Shown here one piece after another: positions 45,999 to 55,416 of a stretch of DNA of 64,000 nucleotides. The DNA comes from Thiovibrio frasassiensis. Lineage in GTDB: Bacteria > Desulfobacterota > Desulfobulbia > Desulfobulbales > Desulfurivibrionaceae. Position numbers and translations under genes: made by a program. The notes beneath the pieces are model-generated. The model made no database searches and was not told the origin of the DNA. It was given only the letters and a program-made list of their open reading frames with translations. The stretch lies in NCBI RefSeq assembly GCF_029607905.1, contig NZ_JAPHEH010000001.1, positions 213,430 to 277,429 of the forward strand. The letters run 5' to 3'. Each line of letters starts with the position of its first letter. The first letter of the stretch is position 1.

Positions 45999-46294
45999 AG
46001 TACTTCCTCCATATAAGGTTGAAAAAAATTGATAAACAAGATCGTACTGCCACTATACAGGGGCAGAATATCGAGCCCATTGCTTCCGGAAAAAGACACA
46101 AATTTCCCTTTCCCTCTAATGCACCACCATTTTTTTGTCAATAAAAAAGAATCCCCACCACAAGCAGGGACACCGGGGAGAGAAAGACAATTCAGGTTGA
46201 CCAGTTGGCGCCGATCTTTTAGGATAGCAGCCATTGTTTTCTGACAACCGTTTCCCTTGTCTTCTTCTCACCATGTCCGAAAAGGGCCGATGCC

Positions 46295-46657
46295 ATGAGC
46301 AGCAAACCAAAAATCAAAAAAAAACCCACCCCACGTCCGGAACTCAAAGCCCAGAAAAATGAAGAAGCCATGATTGCCGGCATTCTGGAAGGAAGTCCCG
46401 ACGGGATCGGCGTAGCGGTTATCCGGCTGGAATGCGGCTGCAGGAAAATGGCGGCGGTTGACGCCAAGGGCGAACCCGCCAGCAAGGTAGTCATCTACCG
46501 GGACGAGGCCGAGAGCATCTGCGAGGCATGCAAAGCGGACAACGGCGCCTTTTCCAGGGTGCTGAGCCAGTTCATCCACTGGCAGGAACCGATGCCTGAC
46601 GGCGCCACCCGCATGAAGATCGAGGCCAAGGTGCTCGGCAACTACACCAGCCACTGA
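46295..46657 (+). CDS. Hypothetical protein with paired cysteines
   Basis: A 120-residue basic-to-neutral soluble protein. A Lys/Pro-rich N-terminus (KPKIKKKPTPRPELK) leads to a domain with LECGCRKMAAV and CEACKAD, four cysteines that could bind zinc. The family is not recognised. The Shine-Dalgarno site is weak. It converges with the DUF3617 gene downstream. Confidence 0.6.
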   Translation: MSSKPKIKKKPTPRPELKAQKNEEAMIAGILEGSPDGIGVAVIRLECGCRKMAAVDAKGEPASKVVIYRDEAESICEACKADNGAFSRVLSQFIHWQEPMPDGATRMKIEAKVLGNYTSH

Positions 46658-46697
46658 GCCGGACAGTACTCCCCCAGGAAAACACGGCACCCTCGGA

Positions 46698-47189
46698 CTA
46701 TTTGCTGCACACCCCCAGATATTTCCCCTTGGTTTTCACGGTCTGCCGCATGGACTGCCCCTGGCCCTGGGTGGTCATGGTCATGGTGCTGTCCATGACC
46801 TCGCCGCTGTAAGTGGCGACCCCGTTTCCCGTCATCTTCATCCCGCCCTCCGTGCAGACGGTGCTCCAGTGGAGGGTATTGCCCTTCCGCTCCATCTTGG
46901 TTGTCTTGCAGGTATTCTCGCTTTTCCGGTCTGAACCAGGAAGCAGATCGTCTTTGGTGATGCATTTCACCATGGTCGAATGCATGGTATTTCCCTTGGT
47001 GGATACCGCCATTCCCGGAGGCAGCGTTACCCCCGGAGGCAAAGCGGGCATCTGCACCATTCCTTCCATCTGCATCTCGGAGGCAAACTCCCACTTTCCT
47101 TCGCGGATGCTCTCCGCAGCGCCTGCCGACCCCACAAGAGCCAAGACCGCCGACACCACCAGGACACCCATGCGCATTCCCTGATTCAT
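46698..47189 (-). CDS. DUF3617-type secreted protein
   Basis: A 163-residue exported protein with a Sec signal (MRMGVLVVSAVLALVGSAGA, then AES). The mature domain starts IREGKWEFASEMQMEG, has conserved cysteines (VKCITKDD, NTCKTTKM, STVCTEGG, LGVCSK) and methionine-rich repeats. This is the outline of DUF3617, a periplasmic family of unknown role. GGGAGGGAGAAGG precedes the ATG. Confidence 0.78.
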   Translation of the reverse strand: MNQGMRMGVLVVSAVLALVGSAGAAESIREGKWEFASEMQMEGMVQMPALPPGVTLPPGMAVSTKGNTMHSTMVKCITKDDLLPGSDRKSENTCKTTKMERKGNTLHWSTVCTEGGMKMTGNGVATYSGEVMDSTMTMTTQGQGQSMRQTVKTKGKYLGVCSK

Positions 47190-47288
47190 CCTTCTCCCTC
47201 CCTTTTATTTTATAAAAGCTCCACCTCTCAGCTGATACAGCTCAAGTATGGCTGGGAGGAGGCCACTTGTCAACACAGGGTGCCACTG

Positions 47289-48707
47289 TCACACCTGGGC
47301 ACGATATTCCCGCGCCTTGCCCACCAGGGCCGGGGCCCAGGAGGTCATCCCCAGGGCGTGGATATGGGTATAGAGCGCCAGGACATTCTTAAACACCAAG
47401 CCATCCCGGCCACCGGCAAACCCCACCCCGCGTTCCATCCGCAGGGCAAGCTCGGCGACCTCCCCGGTCCACTCTTCCACCCGACTGTAGCGAAATTCAT
47501 GCCCCTTGATCTCGGTCCCCTCGGGATAATAGGGGTTTTCTCCCTCGCTCACCAGCACGGTATAGCCATGGGCCTGGGGCTTTTTCATCAGCCCGAACCG
47601 CACCGGAAAAAGACCCACCAGGGGAAAGTCCTCGCCCGCGAGCACCATGGACTCGCCAAGATAAATCAGGCCGCCGCACTCGGCGTAGATGGGCAGCCCG
47701 GCTTCGGCCGCCTTTTTTAGAGCGGTTCGGAAGGAGACATTGGCGGAAAGCTCCCTTGCGCTGGTTTCAGGAAAGCCCCCACCGATATACAGGCCATCAA
47801 GCCTCGGCAGTTCCGGCGCGGTGAGGGCATTGATCTCCACCAACTGTGCGCCGCACCGGCTCAGCGCCTCCAGGTTTTCCGCATAGTAAAACTGAAAAGC
47901 CGCATCCTTGAGAATACCGATCCGTACCGATTTTTCTGCCCCAGCCAGCTCCGAGGGCCTCGTTTCCGGCGCACTGGCGCAGGGGGCCATCATTGTTTCT
48001 ATTCCCGCCAGATCCAAATACCGCGTTGCTTTGTCGGCGAGGACCTGCACAGCGGCCTCGGCTCCCGCATGCTCGGGGCAAGGGGTTATACCAAGATGCC
48101 GCTGCGGAAAGGCATCTTCCTTGGATCGCGGCATGGCGCCCAGGACCGGGATCCCGGTGTAGTGTTCCACCGCCTGCCGAACAATGGCCTCGTGCCGCGC
48201 CGTACCGACCCGGTTTAAAATCACCCCGCCGATCTTCACCTCCGGATCAAAGCGCTGACAGCCAAGCACTAAGGCCGCCATGGTGCGGGTGGTCTTGGTG
48301 CAGTCAACCACCAGCAGTACCGGCAAACCCAAAGTCTTGGCTAGCTCGGCCGTGCTGAAGGTTCCTTCGGCATCAACCCCGTCATAGAGGCCACGGTTCC
48401 CCTCGATAATGACCAGCTCCCGCCCGTAAACATGCGTGCGGAAAGAACGATGCAGCGCCTCGGGACTCATCAGAAAGGGATCAAGATTGTAGCAGGGATA
48501 TCCGGCGGCCAGGGCAAGCCAGCCGGCATCTATATAGTCCGGCCCTTTTTTGAAGGGCACCACCTGCCGACCCTGCCCGGCAAAGGCGGCGGCCAAGCCA
48601 ACCGCGACTACGCTTTTTCCGGCACCGCCCCCCAGGCCGGCCACCACCAACCCTTTTGCTGCCCATCCTTGCTCTGCGGCCACGCCTTTCCCTCCCGTAG
48701 TCGTCAT
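47289..48707 (-). CDS. CbiA/DsrN-type glutamine-dependent amidase
   Basis: A 472-residue enzyme of the cobyrinate a,c-diamide synthase family. An ATP-binding N-terminal half (LGGGAGKSVVAVGL, FKKGPDYIDAGW) and a glutamine amidotransferase half with the catalytic cysteine (PIYAECGGLIYLGES) are intact. Two substrates are possible: cobyrinate (CbiA) or siroheme. In sulfate reducers a paralogue, DsrN, encoded next to dsrABD, amidates the siroheme of sulfite reductase. It lies 3.4 kb downstream of dsrD on the same strand, and no other cobalamin genes are in the window, so DsrN is favoured. Confidence 0.85.
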   Translation of the reverse strand: MTTTGGKGVAAEQGWAAKGLVVAGLGGGAGKSVVAVGLAAAFAGQGRQVVPFKKGPDYIDAGWLALAAGYPCYNLDPFLMSPEALHRSFRTHVYGRELVIIEGNRGLYDGVDAEGTFSTAELAKTLGLPVLLVVDCTKTTRTMAALVLGCQRFDPEVKIGGVILNRVGTARHEAIVRQAVEHYTGIPVLGAMPRSKEDAFPQRHLGITPCPEHAGAEAAVQVLADKATRYLDLAGIETMMAPCASAPETRPSELAGAEKSVRIGILKDAAFQFYYAENLEALSRCGAQLVEINALTAPELPRLDGLYIGGGFPETSARELSANVSFRTALKKAAEAGLPIYAECGGLIYLGESMVLAGEDFPLVGLFPVRFGLMKKPQAHGYTVLVSEGENPYYPEGTEIKGHEFRYSRVEEWTGEVAELALRMERGVGFAGGRDGLVFKNVLALYTHIHALGMTSWAPALVGKAREYRAQV

Positions 48708-49012
48708 CTGCCCTGCCAACCCATCGTCTTTATCCCGGGCACAGAAAACCATCTGGGATCCCTGCTGTCAAGCGCTTGCACCGGGCCAGCACCCCCAGCA
48801 CCCGAGAGCGGCAAAGATTTTGACGAAGTTTTCGGCATATGGTACCTTGCGCCACTTGCACACCGGCGGTGCCATGCTTATATATATCCCACTTTGGCTG
48901 TATGCCGGTGTTTTCCGTCACCAGTCCTTTTTCTGAAACGCCATCTGCTTTTTCTCGAGATTACAAAGCGGATCTACGATTTACAACAACTTTGAATGAT
49001 GAGGATATCCCT

Positions 49013-49636
49013 ATGTCTGCCCAACAGGAAGACCTGAGCAAGATCATTGAAGAACTGGAACAAAAATGCGTTGAACTCCCGGACAACATCGTGGCCCATC
49101 ACCATCTGGCCCTGGTCTACCGAAAGGCAGGCAGAACAGACGATGCCATGCGTTCGTTGGAAAGATGCCTGGAGATCGACCCCCACGCGGTGGAAGCCCT
49201 GATCAACATCGGGGCCATGCATTTTGAACAGGGCGAACTGGACAAGGCGCTGGCCGCAAACCAGGCCGCGGTGCAGGTCAATCCGGCCCTGGCCCAGCCC
49301 CACAACAATATCGGCCTCATCTGGCAACAGAAGGGTGAAGCCGACAAGGCCATCGAGGCCTATACCATGGCCACGATGAACGACCCGAAAATGCACATGG
49401 CCTGGATTAATCTGGCCTCGGCCCAGGTCATGGCCGGCAATTTCGATCTTGCGGTCAAGGCCGCCAAGGAAGCGGTGAAGCTTGAACCGGACTTTGCCAT
49501 GGCCCACAATAATCTCGCGGTGGCTCATTTTTACAACAAGGACTACACGTCGGCGAAAAAGTCACTCGCCAAGGCGAAGGAACTCGGCTATGCGGTTGAC
49601 CCGCGCCTGGTCGAGGCCATCGAGAACGAGATCTAA
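49013..49636 (+). CDS. TPR repeat protein
   Basis: A 207-residue soluble protein built of about five tetratricopeptide repeats (for example NIVAHHHLALVYRKAGRTDD, AHNNLAVAHFYNKDYTSA). Such proteins are scaffolds for protein-protein contacts. There is no signal peptide from the ATG at 49013; a longer frame upstream is not protein-like. It is the first gene of a three-gene operon: the next start lies two bases after its stop. Confidence 0.85.
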   Translation: MSAQQEDLSKIIEELEQKCVELPDNIVAHHHLALVYRKAGRTDDAMRSLERCLEIDPHAVEALINIGAMHFEQGELDKALAANQAAVQVNPALAQPHNNIGLIWQQKGEADKAIEAYTMATMNDPKMHMAWINLASAQVMAGNFDLAVKAAKEAVKLEPDFAMAHNNLAVAHFYNKDYTSAKKSLAKAKELGYAVDPRLVEAIENEI

Positions 49637-49638
49637 CC

Positions 49639-50787
49639 ATGGCAAAAGAAGCGCAGATAAAGGTCCGTCCCTGGTGCCCGTTTTGCGGCCAGGATGTGGG
49701 CCGACCCAAAGAACCGGAACAACGCAAGCTGGACGAATTCACCGTGGGCGAGTGCCAATGCGGCGCAACCTACACCTGTGACCCAACCGGCTTTAATGTG
49801 GGCGCAGCCATGGTCGAGGCCATAGTCCACGCCTGCGACGACAACTGGGATCTGGCCTGGGAGCTGATGCCCGACGAGGATTACCTTACGGGCCGGATTG
49901 ATAACTACGACGAACAGAACCATCAGGTATACGAAACCAAGAATGTTGATGGCCGCAAGGTGGCAGGGGTTCTCTATTTTGTCCGCCTTAATCGGGAGCT
50001 GGCCACGCTGGCCAACCGTCTGCACACGGACAAGAATGCCAAGGACATCGCTCAGCTCGAAGAAGATCCGACAAGCGATATCCCGCCCATGGAGCCGGCC
50101 CGCGATCCAAAACGCAAGAAAAAACGAGCCGACAAGCTCACCGTCACCCGGATGGTTGCGGATCAGGACATAGACGGCCTGGTTGACCTGGCTTTCGATG
50201 ACCTCAAGACCCTGCGTTTTATTCAACGGCTGCTCTATGACCCGGACGAGGGAAAACGCTGGCAACACGCCCATGTCTTGGGTCAGGTCTGTCGGCGGCT
50301 CTCCACCCGCCAGCCCGGAGCGGTCAGCGACCTGCTGCACCGGCTGTTCGAGGCCTGTTCCGATTCAGCCGCCGCCCACTGGGGGCTGGTGGAATCCATC
50401 GGTTCAATCATCGCGGCGCGGGCGGACATTTATGGCGCCTTTGCCAGACATCTCCTTATGCACCGCGGGGTTCCCACCACCAGGGTGCAGGTGTTGTGGG
50501 CCTTGGGCACCCTGGCGGAAAAACGTCCCGACATAGTCCGCGCCACCCCGTTTTACAGTCTGTTTCCCTTTGTCAACCACCCCGAAGCGATCACCAGGGG
50601 GCACGCGGTCCGTCTTTTTGGCCGGATTACCGCCACCGAGGTGAAAAGTGAGATTGAGAAACTAACCGGCGACGAAGCCGAATTAACCATTTATGAGCAG
50701 GGGCAACCCATACGCATTACCGTGGCGGAACTTGCCAAGGAAGCACTCGCCCGGCTGCACAGAGCAAGAGAGCCCAAAAATGACTGA
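49639..50787 (+). CDS. Zinc-ribbon plus HEAT-like repeat protein
   Basis: A 382-residue soluble protein. The N-terminus has a zinc-ribbon pattern (WCPFCGQDVG, GECQCGATYTC). A charged linker with KRKKKRADK (about 155-165) follows, then helical HEAT-like repeats (LVESIGSIIAARADIYGAFA, VQVLWALGTLAEKRPDIVRA). It looks like an adaptor, not an enzyme. Its ATG is two bases after the upstream TPR gene and its end overlaps the next start by eight bases, so the three products are probably made together. Function is unknown. Confidence 0.75.
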   Translation: MAKEAQIKVRPWCPFCGQDVGRPKEPEQRKLDEFTVGECQCGATYTCDPTGFNVGAAMVEAIVHACDDNWDLAWELMPDEDYLTGRIDNYDEQNHQVYETKNVDGRKVAGVLYFVRLNRELATLANRLHTDKNAKDIAQLEEDPTSDIPPMEPARDPKRKKKRADKLTVTRMVADQDIDGLVDLAFDDLKTLRFIQRLLYDPDEGKRWQHAHVLGQVCRRLSTRQPGAVSDLLHRLFEACSDSAAAHWGLVESIGSIIAARADIYGAFARHLLMHRGVPTTRVQVLWALGTLAEKRPDIVRATPFYSLFPFVNHPEAITRGHAVRLFGRITATEVKSEIEKLTGDEAELTIYEQGQPIRITVAELAKEALARLHRAREPKND

Positions 50788-51346
50788 ACCAATAAAACCG
50801 GAAGTAAAAGAAGAAAAAAGCCAGGCCCAACTTGACTACGAGGCAGGCCAGGAATTCCTCAAAAACCTGGAACCGGCCCAAGCGGCAAACGCCTTTCACA
50901 ACGCCCTCATCGCCTTTGAGCTCGAAGGCGATGACAACGGCATTGCCAATGCGGCGGACAAACTCGGCGATATCTGCGCGAAACGGGGTGACGTGGAAAA
51001 AGCCATGAGCCATTACGATCGGGCCTATGCGATCTGCCAGAAACACACGGACCGCTTCAGCCTTTTTTCCATCGAAAAGAAAAAAGCCAAACTGATGTAC
51101 GACGCCAAGAATTACGAGCAGGCGGTCGCTCTCTATCTTGACGTGCTGGATGAGTACAGCGCCCTGCGAAATCCTCAGGGCTCGGTGGATACCCTGGAGA
51201 TTCTTGCGGAGATCTATCTGGCGCAAGGGGAAAAAAACAAAGCGGCGGATGCGTACCGGACGGCAGCATCGATCCACCAAAATTTCAAGCACAGCCGCCA
51301 TGCGGAACAGTTCCGGCAAAAAGCAGCGGAGATCGAGAAAGAGTAA
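50780..51346 (+). CDS. TPR repeat protein
   Basis: A 188-residue soluble protein with three to four TPR-like helical hairpins (AANAFHNALIAFELEGDD, AMSHYDRAYAICQ, AVALYLDVLDEYSALRNPQG, AADAYRTAASIHQ). It starts inside the end of the preceding gene (ATGACTGA overlap), as in coupled operons. Together with the first TPR gene it brackets the HEAT-like protein, suggesting a small complex. Confidence 0.82.
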   Translation: MTEPIKPEVKEEKSQAQLDYEAGQEFLKNLEPAQAANAFHNALIAFELEGDDNGIANAADKLGDICAKRGDVEKAMSHYDRAYAICQKHTDRFSLFSIEKKKAKLMYDAKNYEQAVALYLDVLDEYSALRNPQGSVDTLEILAEIYLAQGEKNKAADAYRTAASIHQNFKHSRHAEQFRQKAAEIEKE

Positions 51347-51380
51347 GGAAGGCTGGGGAGCTCTCCCCAGCAATACACTC

Positions 51381-51965
51381 TTATTTTTCCGCGGCAGGAG
51401 TGAAACTGGCGACAAAGACCTTGAATACTTGCTGCTCAAGGATCACTGCCGCGATGGGCCAACGCCCTGCCCCCATTTCTTCTCCTGCCAAGTGCACGGA
51501 AAGATCGCGGAGTATCCGCTGCAGGGGAGCAAGCTTGACCGTAGGATAGGACTTGCCCGGCTCGAATCGGGAAAGCCCGCAAACATGTCCCTTGCCGTCA
51601 ATTTCCGTAGGAATTCCATAAGTGCGGCAGTTGACGGGACGTGCCTCATAGCAGAGACAGCATCCTGCATCATCAAGAAGCGGACATCGGATCCGGGCCA
51701 TGCCCGGATCAAGATGCGAAGCGATCATTTGCTCCCAACCCTGCCTGGCTTCTCGCGCCGCCCCAACAATCCGTTCCTGCACCCCTGGGGCCTGCTGTTG
51801 CACCTGGGCGAGAAGATTGGCCGCCTCTACTAGAGACACATCAAACACTGCCTGGCAACAATCCGCGCACCCTTTTTGGCAGTTGATCGCCTCGGGATGG
51901 ACCTGACTCACGGTCTTGAATGCCTGATCAATGGCGGCAAAGAGGGTGTGCAAATCGTTGTGCAT
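51381..51965 (-). CDS. YkgJ family cysteine cluster protein
   Basis: A 194-residue soluble protein of the zinc/iron-chelating YkgJ type. Its cysteines are NCQKGCADCCQAVFDVS near residue 30, RCPLLDDAGCCLCYEARPVNCRTYG near 95-120 and HVCGLS. It resembles the gene at 13692 in pattern only. ATG 51965 is chosen over a GTG at 51977. It lies just downstream of the dsrD terminator, so it is transcribed separately from dsrABD. Confidence 0.82.
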   Translation of the reverse strand: MHNDLHTLFAAIDQAFKTVSQVHPEAINCQKGCADCCQAVFDVSLVEAANLLAQVQQQAPGVQERIVGAAREARQGWEQMIASHLDPGMARIRCPLLDDAGCCLCYEARPVNCRTYGIPTEIDGKGHVCGLSRFEPGKSYPTVKLAPLQRILRDLSVHLAGEEMGAGRWPIAAVILEQQVFKVFVASFTPAAEK

Positions 51966-52052
51966 GGCCGGTCTCACTTCCCCAAAGGCTACTTACAATA
52001 CCTTCTTCGATCACGGAATGTTCCTCGTCCCAGAGAGGCATCAGGGAAAGGA

Positions 52053-52087
52053 CAAAAAAAAATGCAGAGGAAACCCTCTGCATTTTT
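52053..52087 (-). terminator. Terminator of the dsrABD operon
   Basis: The arms AAATGCAGAGG and CCTCTGCATTT surround a short loop and are followed by nine T on the minus strand. It lies about 27 bp after the dsrD stop. Confidence 0.92.
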
Positions 52088-52113
52088 CATATACCGACTG
52101 AAAAACAAAAAAA

Positions 52114-52347
52114 CTAGCGATGCTCTTCGTCTTTGGCCCGGCCTTTTGCAGCATACATGGTGGTACTGCCGCTGGACCAGAAGTCCATCTTGCCTTCCTT
52201 AACCAGATCGTTGGCCGCGTTCTTTACTTCACGGGGCTTGGCGTCGGGATCACAGGCATAAAAATCCTTAACATAGAGCTGGGCCTTGGGACCACTCAGC
52301 GCTTTTTCAAGGATGGCTGCTTTCAACTCATCTTTGCTTAATGCCAT
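52114..52347 (-). CDS. dsrD: DsrD, small activator of dissimilatory sulfite reductase
   Basis: A 77-residue winged-helix protein (MALSKDELKAAILEKALSG, SSGSTTMYAAKGR). DsrD is found with DsrAB in sulfate reducers and is reported to activate DsrAB sulfite reduction rather than to bind DNA. AAGGAG precedes ATG 52347. It is the third gene of the operon, 116 bp after dsrB. Confidence 0.96.
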   Translation of the reverse strand: MALSKDELKAAILEKALSGPKAQLYVKDFYACDPDAKPREVKNAANDLVKEGKMDFWSSGSTTMYAAKGRAKDEEHR

Positions 52348-52406
52348 GGTACTTACTCCTTTCGATAAGGTTTTACGCAAGCACATCATCAATCACAGAA
52401 TAAGGC

Positions 52407-52435
52407 CAGTAGTCCAAAGAACAAATGAACTACTG
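52407..52435. promoter_or_regulatory. Hairpin between dsrB and dsrD
   Basis: CAGTAGT (52407-52413) and ACTACTG (52429-52435) with a 15-base loop lie in the 116-bp gap. No T-tract follows. It may stabilise or process the mRNA so that DsrD is made in a different amount from DsrAB. Confidence 0.45.
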
Positions 52436-52463
52436 ACCCTGATTCTAGTGAAAACCGTTCACG

Positions 52464-53594
52464 TTACTTGATATGGCTGGTGAACTTGAACTGAGTGCTG
52501 GTTCTCCAGGTATCATAAGCAAGACGGTAGTCATCAATAGACTTGATGGTGAAGGGGATACCGGTCTTTTCGAAGAATTTCTCCCAACCGATCCGGGCAG
52601 CCCACTCGCCAACACGCTCGTACTTGTTGGCATCCTTAGCATAGGTCTCAAGGATGTTCTTTACTGCGGCAACAACCTCCGGCCAACGCGGCGGAGTGTT
52701 GGGCAGGAAGGGGATAACCAGCTTGGAGAACGTCGGCATGGTCCTGGAGTTGGAAACCTTACCACCAACCAGAATCGCGATACCGTCACCATCCGGATCT
52801 GCCAAAGGCATAGCCGGGCACATGGTGTAACAGTTACCGCAGTACATGCAGCGATCGGCGTTAACCTTTACGGACTTGATGTCTTCGCCGGCGCTGTTCT
52901 TCACGGTAGCAGGCTTAACCGCGCCCAGAGGACAGGCGGAGATAGCCAAGGGCAGCTCGCAAAGACCGCTGATCGCATCATGATCGATCATCGGCGGTTT
53001 ACGATGTACGCCGAGGATAGCGATGTCGGAAGCATGTACGGCGCCGCACATGTTCAAGCAGCAAGCCAGGGCAACACGAACCTGAGCCGGCAGCTTGTGG
53101 CTGACGAAGTAGTCGAACAATTCGTCCATAACGGCCTTAACAACGCCGGAAGCGTCGGTAGCCGGGGTATGGCAGTGGATCCAGCCCTGGGTGTGTACGC
53201 AGTTGCTGACAGAGGCGCCGGTGCCGCCAACAGGGAAACGGTTCCCACGGCCCTTCAGATCGTCCAACAGGGGCTGAACCTTGGCCTTGGAATCAACCAT
53301 GAACTCAACATTGTTCCGAGTGGTCCAACGGACAAAGCCTTCGCAATGCGCATCGGCAACGTCACAGATCTCACGGATCAATTCAATACTGATAAGACGG
53401 GCTGCACCAACACGAACGGTGTAGCACTCGTCGCCGCTCTCGCCCTTGTGCATCAAAACGCCGGGCTGAATGATCTCATGGTACAGCCATTTGCCGTAGT
53501 TCTTCTTGACAACGGGCGGAAAAAACTGCTCGTAATGTGGCGGACCGATATCTGTGATTCTGTCGGCCATCGGATTCGCTGGATCGTAACCCAT
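52464..53594 (-). CDS. dsrB: Dissimilatory sulfite reductase beta subunit
   Basis: A 376-residue subunit that binds the catalytic siroheme-[4Fe-4S] centre with DsrA and reduces sulfite to the DsrC trisulfide. Visible features are the signature [20 protein letters not shown], the ligand cysteines in [11 protein letters not shown], and an inserted ferredoxin domain [19 protein letters not shown]. All heme and Fe-S cysteines are present. It follows dsrA by 65 bp. An AGGAGG site precedes its start. Confidence 0.98.
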   Translation of the reverse strand: MGYDPANPMADRITDIGPPHYEQFFPPVVKKNYGKWLYHEIIQPGVLMHKGESGDECYTVRVGAARLISIELIREICDVADAHCEGFVRWTTRNNVEFMVDSKAKVQPLLDDLKGRGNRFPVGGTGASVSNCVHTQGWIHCHTPATDASGVVKAVMDELFDYFVSHKLPAQVRVALACCLNMCGAVHASDIAILGVHRKPPMIDHDAISGLCELPLAISACPLGAVKPATVKNSAGEDIKSVKVNADRCMYCGNCYTMCPAMPLADPDGDGIAILVGGKVSNSRTMPTFSKLVIPFLPNTPPRWPEVVAAVKNILETYAKDANKYERVGEWAARIGWEKFFEKTGIPFTIKSIDDYRLAYDTWRTSTQFKFTSHIK

Positions 53595-53659
53595 GATACT
53601 TCCTCCTTATATCGTAAAGTCAAATATGTTCAATGTAGTATCAGCAACAGCCACGCACA

Positions 53660-54940
53660 TCACTGAGCGTTACGTTTGCGGAATTCCTTAACATCACGCT
53701 CAAAGCCGCCTTCAACCTCATCTTCCTGCCAGAAAACGTAGGGGTTGGAGCGGGGCTCTTTGATATGCTGCGGCAGAGGCGTAACTTCCATAACCTTCAA
53801 GAAGGTCGGGAGACCGATACGCATGATGGTCTCACCAACACGCTCGCGGTTTTTGCCGACTTCCATCCACCAATCCCAGATCTTCTCGATAACCTCGATA
53901 ACCTCGGCGTACTCGGTATCTTTGTTGATCTCAAGGAAGGGGATGGTCATGGTGGCAAACTGGGCACCGTCAAGGATCGGGGCTTTAGCGCCGACACAGA
54001 TGGTAGCACCCTGCTTCACGCCGGGACGCAACGCGCGGGGCATTACATTGAGGCAATGCATGCAACGGGTGCACTCGGAGTTGTCGATTTTAAGGGCATC
54101 GCCTTCCATCCACATGCAGTTCGTGGGGCAGAGATCAAGAACCTCTTTCTTGATATCGAACTTACCCCAGTCCTTGCCGGAGTGAGCGCCGGCGTTGGGA
54201 GCGAACTCGCCCTTGATGTAGCCCTGAACCGCAGCCTGGTCGATACGAATATCGTCACGCCAGGTACCGATAACAGCAAAGTCGGAACGGGCGATAGCAG
54301 CAACACAGTCATTGGGGCAACCGGAGAACTTAAACTTGAACTTGTAGGGGAACGCCGGACGATGGATTTCGTCCTGATAATGCATGGTCAGGCTGTGGCA
54401 GAGATCCTGGGTGTCGTAACAACCCCACTCGCAACGGGCACGGCCGAGGCAGCATTCCGGAGTACGCAGGTTGGAACCGGAACCGCCGAGATCCTGATTC
54501 AGGTTATGGGTCAGGTCGTAGAACAGGGGCTCAAGGTTCGGGGTGGTGGTGCCGAGAAGAACCAGGTCGCCGGTGGAACCGTGCATGTTAGTCATACCGG
54601 AACCGTATTTCTCCCAAAGGTCACAGATGTCGCGAAGTTTTGCGCTGCTGTAAAACTTACTGGAAGGCTGGTTCAACCGTACGGTGTGGAAATGCGCCAC
54701 GCCGGGGAACCGCTCCGGAACGTCGGAGTAACGGCCAACAATACCACCGCCGTAACCGAAAACGCCAACGATGCCGCCGTGTTTCCAATGGGTAATCTTG
54801 TCTCTGAAAGACAGCTCAAGCTGACCCAGAATATCAAAACATTCGGGTTTTTTCTCTGCCTGACGCTTCAGGTCAGTGACGAAACTCGGCCACGGGCCTT
54901 TTTCGAGCTCGTCCAACAAAGGCGTATCATGCTTCGGCAT
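53660..54940 (-). CDS. dsrA: Dissimilatory sulfite reductase alpha subunit
   Basis: A 426-residue subunit. Conserved parts: HGGIVGVFGYGGGIVGRYSD, the Fe-S/siroheme ligands in ECCLGRARCEWGCYDT (C-X5-C), GCPNDCVAAIARSDFAVIG (C-X3-C), and a ferredoxin insert with CPTNCMWMEG and SECTRCMHCLNVMP. The sequence has the look of Desulfobulbales DsrA of the reductive type, though no phylogeny was made. GGGAGGAAT precedes the ATG and a promoter lies about 150 bp upstream. Confidence 0.98.
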   Translation of the reverse strand: MPKHDTPLLDELEKGPWPSFVTDLKRQAEKKPECFDILGQLELSFRDKITHWKHGGIVGVFGYGGGIVGRYSDVPERFPGVAHFHTVRLNQPSSKFYSSAKLRDICDLWEKYGSGMTNMHGSTGDLVLLGTTTPNLEPLFYDLTHNLNQDLGGSGSNLRTPECCLGRARCEWGCYDTQDLCHSLTMHYQDEIHRPAFPYKFKFKFSGCPNDCVAAIARSDFAVIGTWRDDIRIDQAAVQGYIKGEFAPNAGAHSGKDWGKFDIKKEVLDLCPTNCMWMEGDALKIDNSECTRCMHCLNVMPRALRPGVKQGATICVGAKAPILDGAQFATMTIPFLEINKDTEYAEVIEVIEKIWDWWMEVGKNRERVGETIMRIGLPTFLKVMEVTPLPQHIKEPRSNPYVFWQEDEVEGGFERDVKEFRKRNAQ

Positions 54941-55416
54941 TGTCGATTCCTCCCTTACTAAGGTAATTTAAATAGGTTTCCAATAAATAAACAGTTCGCC
55001 CTGCACCATTATTTCCCACTCGCAGCACTGGAGGGGGCTTTCGAGGCAGGGCGATGGTAACTACAGACAAAATCTGAACAGTGATTCAGTCAGAGGACCA
55101 TAGCCAGTGCCGCAATCTTTGTCAATAAAAAATGATAGACTTCTCACCCTGTTTTTATCTCCGCGCTTGGTTGTTCTTTTTCCAAAGCACAAAGGGTTTG
55201 CCGGTCTGATTGACACAGAGAATATTACGACACCGCCATCCTCTTTTGCCCGGTTTTTTTCTCTTGCCAAGACAATCGCAGGAAGGGGTTTATCTCCTCT
55301 TTTTTTTCCTGTACAGTAAAGCCACTCGTTGGGAACCGTTTTTTTATCAATGATGACAATACCAAAATATTTTTTTGGTTCCCACGGCTTACCCGTGGAC
55401 CCGTGAGGAAACTTTT
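54941..55416. other. Divergent region upstream of dsrA
   Basis: This 476-bp gap between dsrA and the DUF134 gene holds the dsr promoter (55097-55125) and a ~150-base dsrA leader. The leader contains an inverted repeat CGCCCTGC/GCAGGGCG (54997-55004 and 55046-55053) that could fold in the mRNA. No credible ORF was found. The part nearest the DUF134 gene is T-rich. Confidence 0.5.
55097..55125 (-). promoter_or_regulatory. Promoter of the dsrABD operon
   Basis: On the minus strand a consensus TTGACA (55125-55120), 17 bases, then TATGGT (55102-55097). It predicts a start near 55090 and a leader of about 150 bases. Confidence 0.6.

Noticed and set aside
46000..46060. A sigma-54 promoter before the ferredoxin gene (TGGCAGTACGATCTTGT)
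   Set aside because: The GG is not followed by GC at the required ten-base spacing.
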